7,271 nucleotides of DNA from an uncultured Mycoplasma sp. (GTDB taxonomy: Bacteria > Bacillota_I > Bacilli_A > Mycoplasmatales > Mycoplasmoidaceae): contig CAMWHH010000034.1 in the NCBI GenBank assembly GCA_947174035.1, positions 1 through 7,271 on the forward strand, given 5' to 3'. Positions 5,897 through 7,271 of this stretch are shown in pieces. Both the position numbers and the translations under genes were made by a program. Each line of letters starts with the position of its first letter. Position 1 is the first letter of the stretch. The notes beneath the pieces are model-generated. The model did no database searches. It was not told the origin of the DNA and saw nothing but the letters and a program-made list of their open reading frames with translations.

Positions 5897-6823
5897 CTAA
5901 TTTTTATTTTCTAGCAAAAAATTTATTCCTGTTTCTGTTAAAACACTTCCATTAATTGTTTTTGCAATTAAATTTTTTTTAATTAAAAAAGGCTCTATTT
6001 TATCTAAAATAGTTTTTTCATCAACATTTAAAATTTGGGATAAAGTTTTTAATCCTAATTTAGTATTTTGATTAATGCACATTAAATATGCTAAATCAAT
6101 TTCATTAATTCCTTTTTCTAAAACACCAATTTTTTTTAATATTTCTTTTGGACTTAATTCAGATTCACTAGAAGAAAAGTCTAAAAATCTTGCTAAAATT
6201 CTTTTTGCAAGTCTTGGAATACCTTTAGATCTTTGTGAAATTAATTCCAATACTTCATTTTCTATTTTGATATTACATTTTTTTGTAGAAAATTTTAAGA
6301 CATTAAAAATTTCTTTTTCACTATATTCTTTAATGTTAATAACTATCCCAAACCTTTCTTCAAAAGGTGTGGGAATATTTCCTAATTTTGTAGTAGCTCC
6401 AATTAATGTAAATTTTGGAATGCTAACACTAGTTAGCTTTTTATTAAACTCTTTACCAATTTCTATATTTATCTGAAAATCTTCCATTGCTGAATACAAC
6501 AATTCAAAACATTTAGGATTAATTGAATGAATTTCATCAATAAAAACAATACTTTTTTCTCTTAATGAATATATTAAATTGATAACATCTGTTTTTTCTT
6601 GGATTTCAGATCCTTGAATAATTTTTAAGTCTTGTTTTAATTCATTGGCTATAATTTTAGAAAGAGTTGTTTTACCAACACCTGCTGGTCCATAGAATAA
6701 GCAGTGATCTAATGTGTCATTTCTAATTTTTGCTCCTTCTATATAAATTTCAAGGTTTTGTCTAATTGTCTTTTTTCCACAAAATTCTTTTAAGTTTTGT
6801 GGTCTAATTTGTAACAGTTTCAT
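5897..6823 (-). CDS. ruvB: Holliday junction branch migration ATPase RuvB
   Basis: RuvB is the AAA+ hexamer that, with RuvA, drives branch migration of Holliday junctions in recombinational repair. The 308-residue protein shows Walker A GPAGVGKTT (45-53), Walker B VFIDEIH (93-99), sensor 1 GATTKLG (142-148), the arginine-finger region ERFG (R157), sensor 2 GIPRLAKRIL (R204), and a C-terminal winged helix (about 240-308). It is somewhat shorter than the usual 330-340 residues, mainly at the two ends. The C-terminal wing reads LIAKTINGSVLTETG and lacks the RTPRGR-type basic motif of most bacterial RuvBs. The ATG lies inside the 3' end of ruvA, with an AAGG nine bases upstream, which points to translational coupling. 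In most mollicutes ruvC is absent and RecU is thought to resolve junctions; neither gene is in the window. Confidence 0.95.
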   Translation of the reverse strand: MKLLQIRPQNLKEFCGKKTIRQNLEIYIEGAKIRNDTLDHCLFYGPAGVGKTTLSKIIANELKQDLKIIQGSEIQEKTDVINLIYSLREKSIVFIDEIHSINPKCFELLYSAMEDFQINIEIGKEFNKKLTSVSIPKFTLIGATTKLGNIPTPFEERFGIVINIKEYSEKEIFNVLKFSTKKCNIKIENEVLELISQRSKGIPRLAKRILARFLDFSSSESELSPKEILKKIGVLEKGINEIDLAYLMCINQNTKLGLKTLSQILNVDEKTILDKIEPFLIKKNLIAKTINGSVLTETGINFLLENKN

Positions 6824-7271
6824 TCAAAATAACCTTAATAGCTTTACTAATTAAATCACTTAAATCATCTTCTGTAACATCATTAATTTCAGAAACTAAA
6901 CTATTCATTGCTTTTTCAATTTCACTTTTTTTATATCCCAAAGCTTTTAAAGCAGAAATCAAATCAGGAATCGGATTATATTTATTAATTTTTGTTTCAT
7001 CTGATTTTTCATTACTTTTATTATTTTCATACTCAATTCAATTTTCTTTTTTAAATTTAAAAGAAAGAGCTGAAATAATAGAAAGAGCAATTTTTTGATT
7101 AAATCCTTCTAAAATTGATAAGGATTCAACATCTTCATTTTTGATCAATTCTTTAAGCATATCTATGTTATTTTTTAAAATTAATAAACTTGTTTTTGGT
7201 CCAATTCCATTAATTGATAATAATGTTTCAAAGAAAAATTTTTCTCTAATTGATTTAAACCCATAATATTC
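6804..7271 (-). CDS. ruvA: Holliday junction binding protein RuvA (5' end beyond window)
   Basis: RuvA binds Holliday junctions as a tetramer and loads RuvB on opposite arms. The visible 155 C-terminal residues contain the first helix-hairpin-helix (LLSINGIGPKTSLLIL), the second in degenerate form (LSILEGFNQKIALSIISAL), a charged linker rich in Asn, Lys and Glu, and the domain III helices (DLISALKALGYKKSEIEKAMNSL) that contact RuvB. The N-terminal OB-fold domain, roughly 55 residues by comparison with E. coli RuvA, lies past the window edge. The one Trp visible is a TGA codon. The gene overlaps the start of ruvB by 20 bases in another frame, so the two form an operon whose promoter is outside the window. 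Confidence 0.92.

Noticed and set aside
6075..6476. Open plus-strand frame of 133 codons
   Set aside because: It is antisense to the conserved part of ruvB and is a shadow of its codon pattern.

Overview
The window is chromosomal DNA from a mollicute (Mycoplasma/Mycoplasmopsis-like). It is very AT-rich. Reading frames of recognisable proteins stay open only if TGA is read as tryptophan (genetic code 4), as in the TtcA-like protein, the unknown protein at 2572-3213, the phosphotransacetylase, the surface protein and RuvA. The species cannot be named from the sequence. There are no tRNA or rRNA genes, IS elements or CRISPR arrays.

Layout, left to right. A ttcA-like tRNA thiolation gene (170-823, +) has its conserved C-terminal tail (824-961) cut off by one in-frame TAA. 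A 423-residue surface-type protein (1023-2294, -) has an N-terminal export signal and a C-terminal membrane anchor. A divergent promoter region follows (2295-2571). Next is a two-gene unit (+): an unrecognised 213-residue cytosolic protein (2572-3213) and phosphate acetyltransferase pta (3247-4224). A 179-residue protein of unknown function (4297-4836, -) follows, with a coiled coil and a Cys/His-rich tail. It has a near-perfect CIRCE operator (4900-4926) upstream, which suggests HrcA heat-shock control. Then comes a three-helix membrane protein (5038-5859, +) with a long acidic cytoplasmic tail, and finally ruvB (5897-6823, -) overlapping ruvA (6804 to the window edge, -).

The genes form three convergent pairs. 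Each pair is separated by one symmetric A-stem-loop-stem-T hairpin (961-994, 4248-4277, 5858-5890) that can terminate transcription from both sides. The genes are unrelated housekeeping functions (tRNA modification, acetate/ATP metabolism, recombination) mixed with lineage-specific surface, membrane and stress proteins.

The most interesting point is the CIRCE-linked unknown gene: a candidate heat-shock protein that is not one of the standard HrcA targets (dnaK, dnaJ, clpB, lon, groE). Second is the nonsense codon that splits the TtcA tail from its body.
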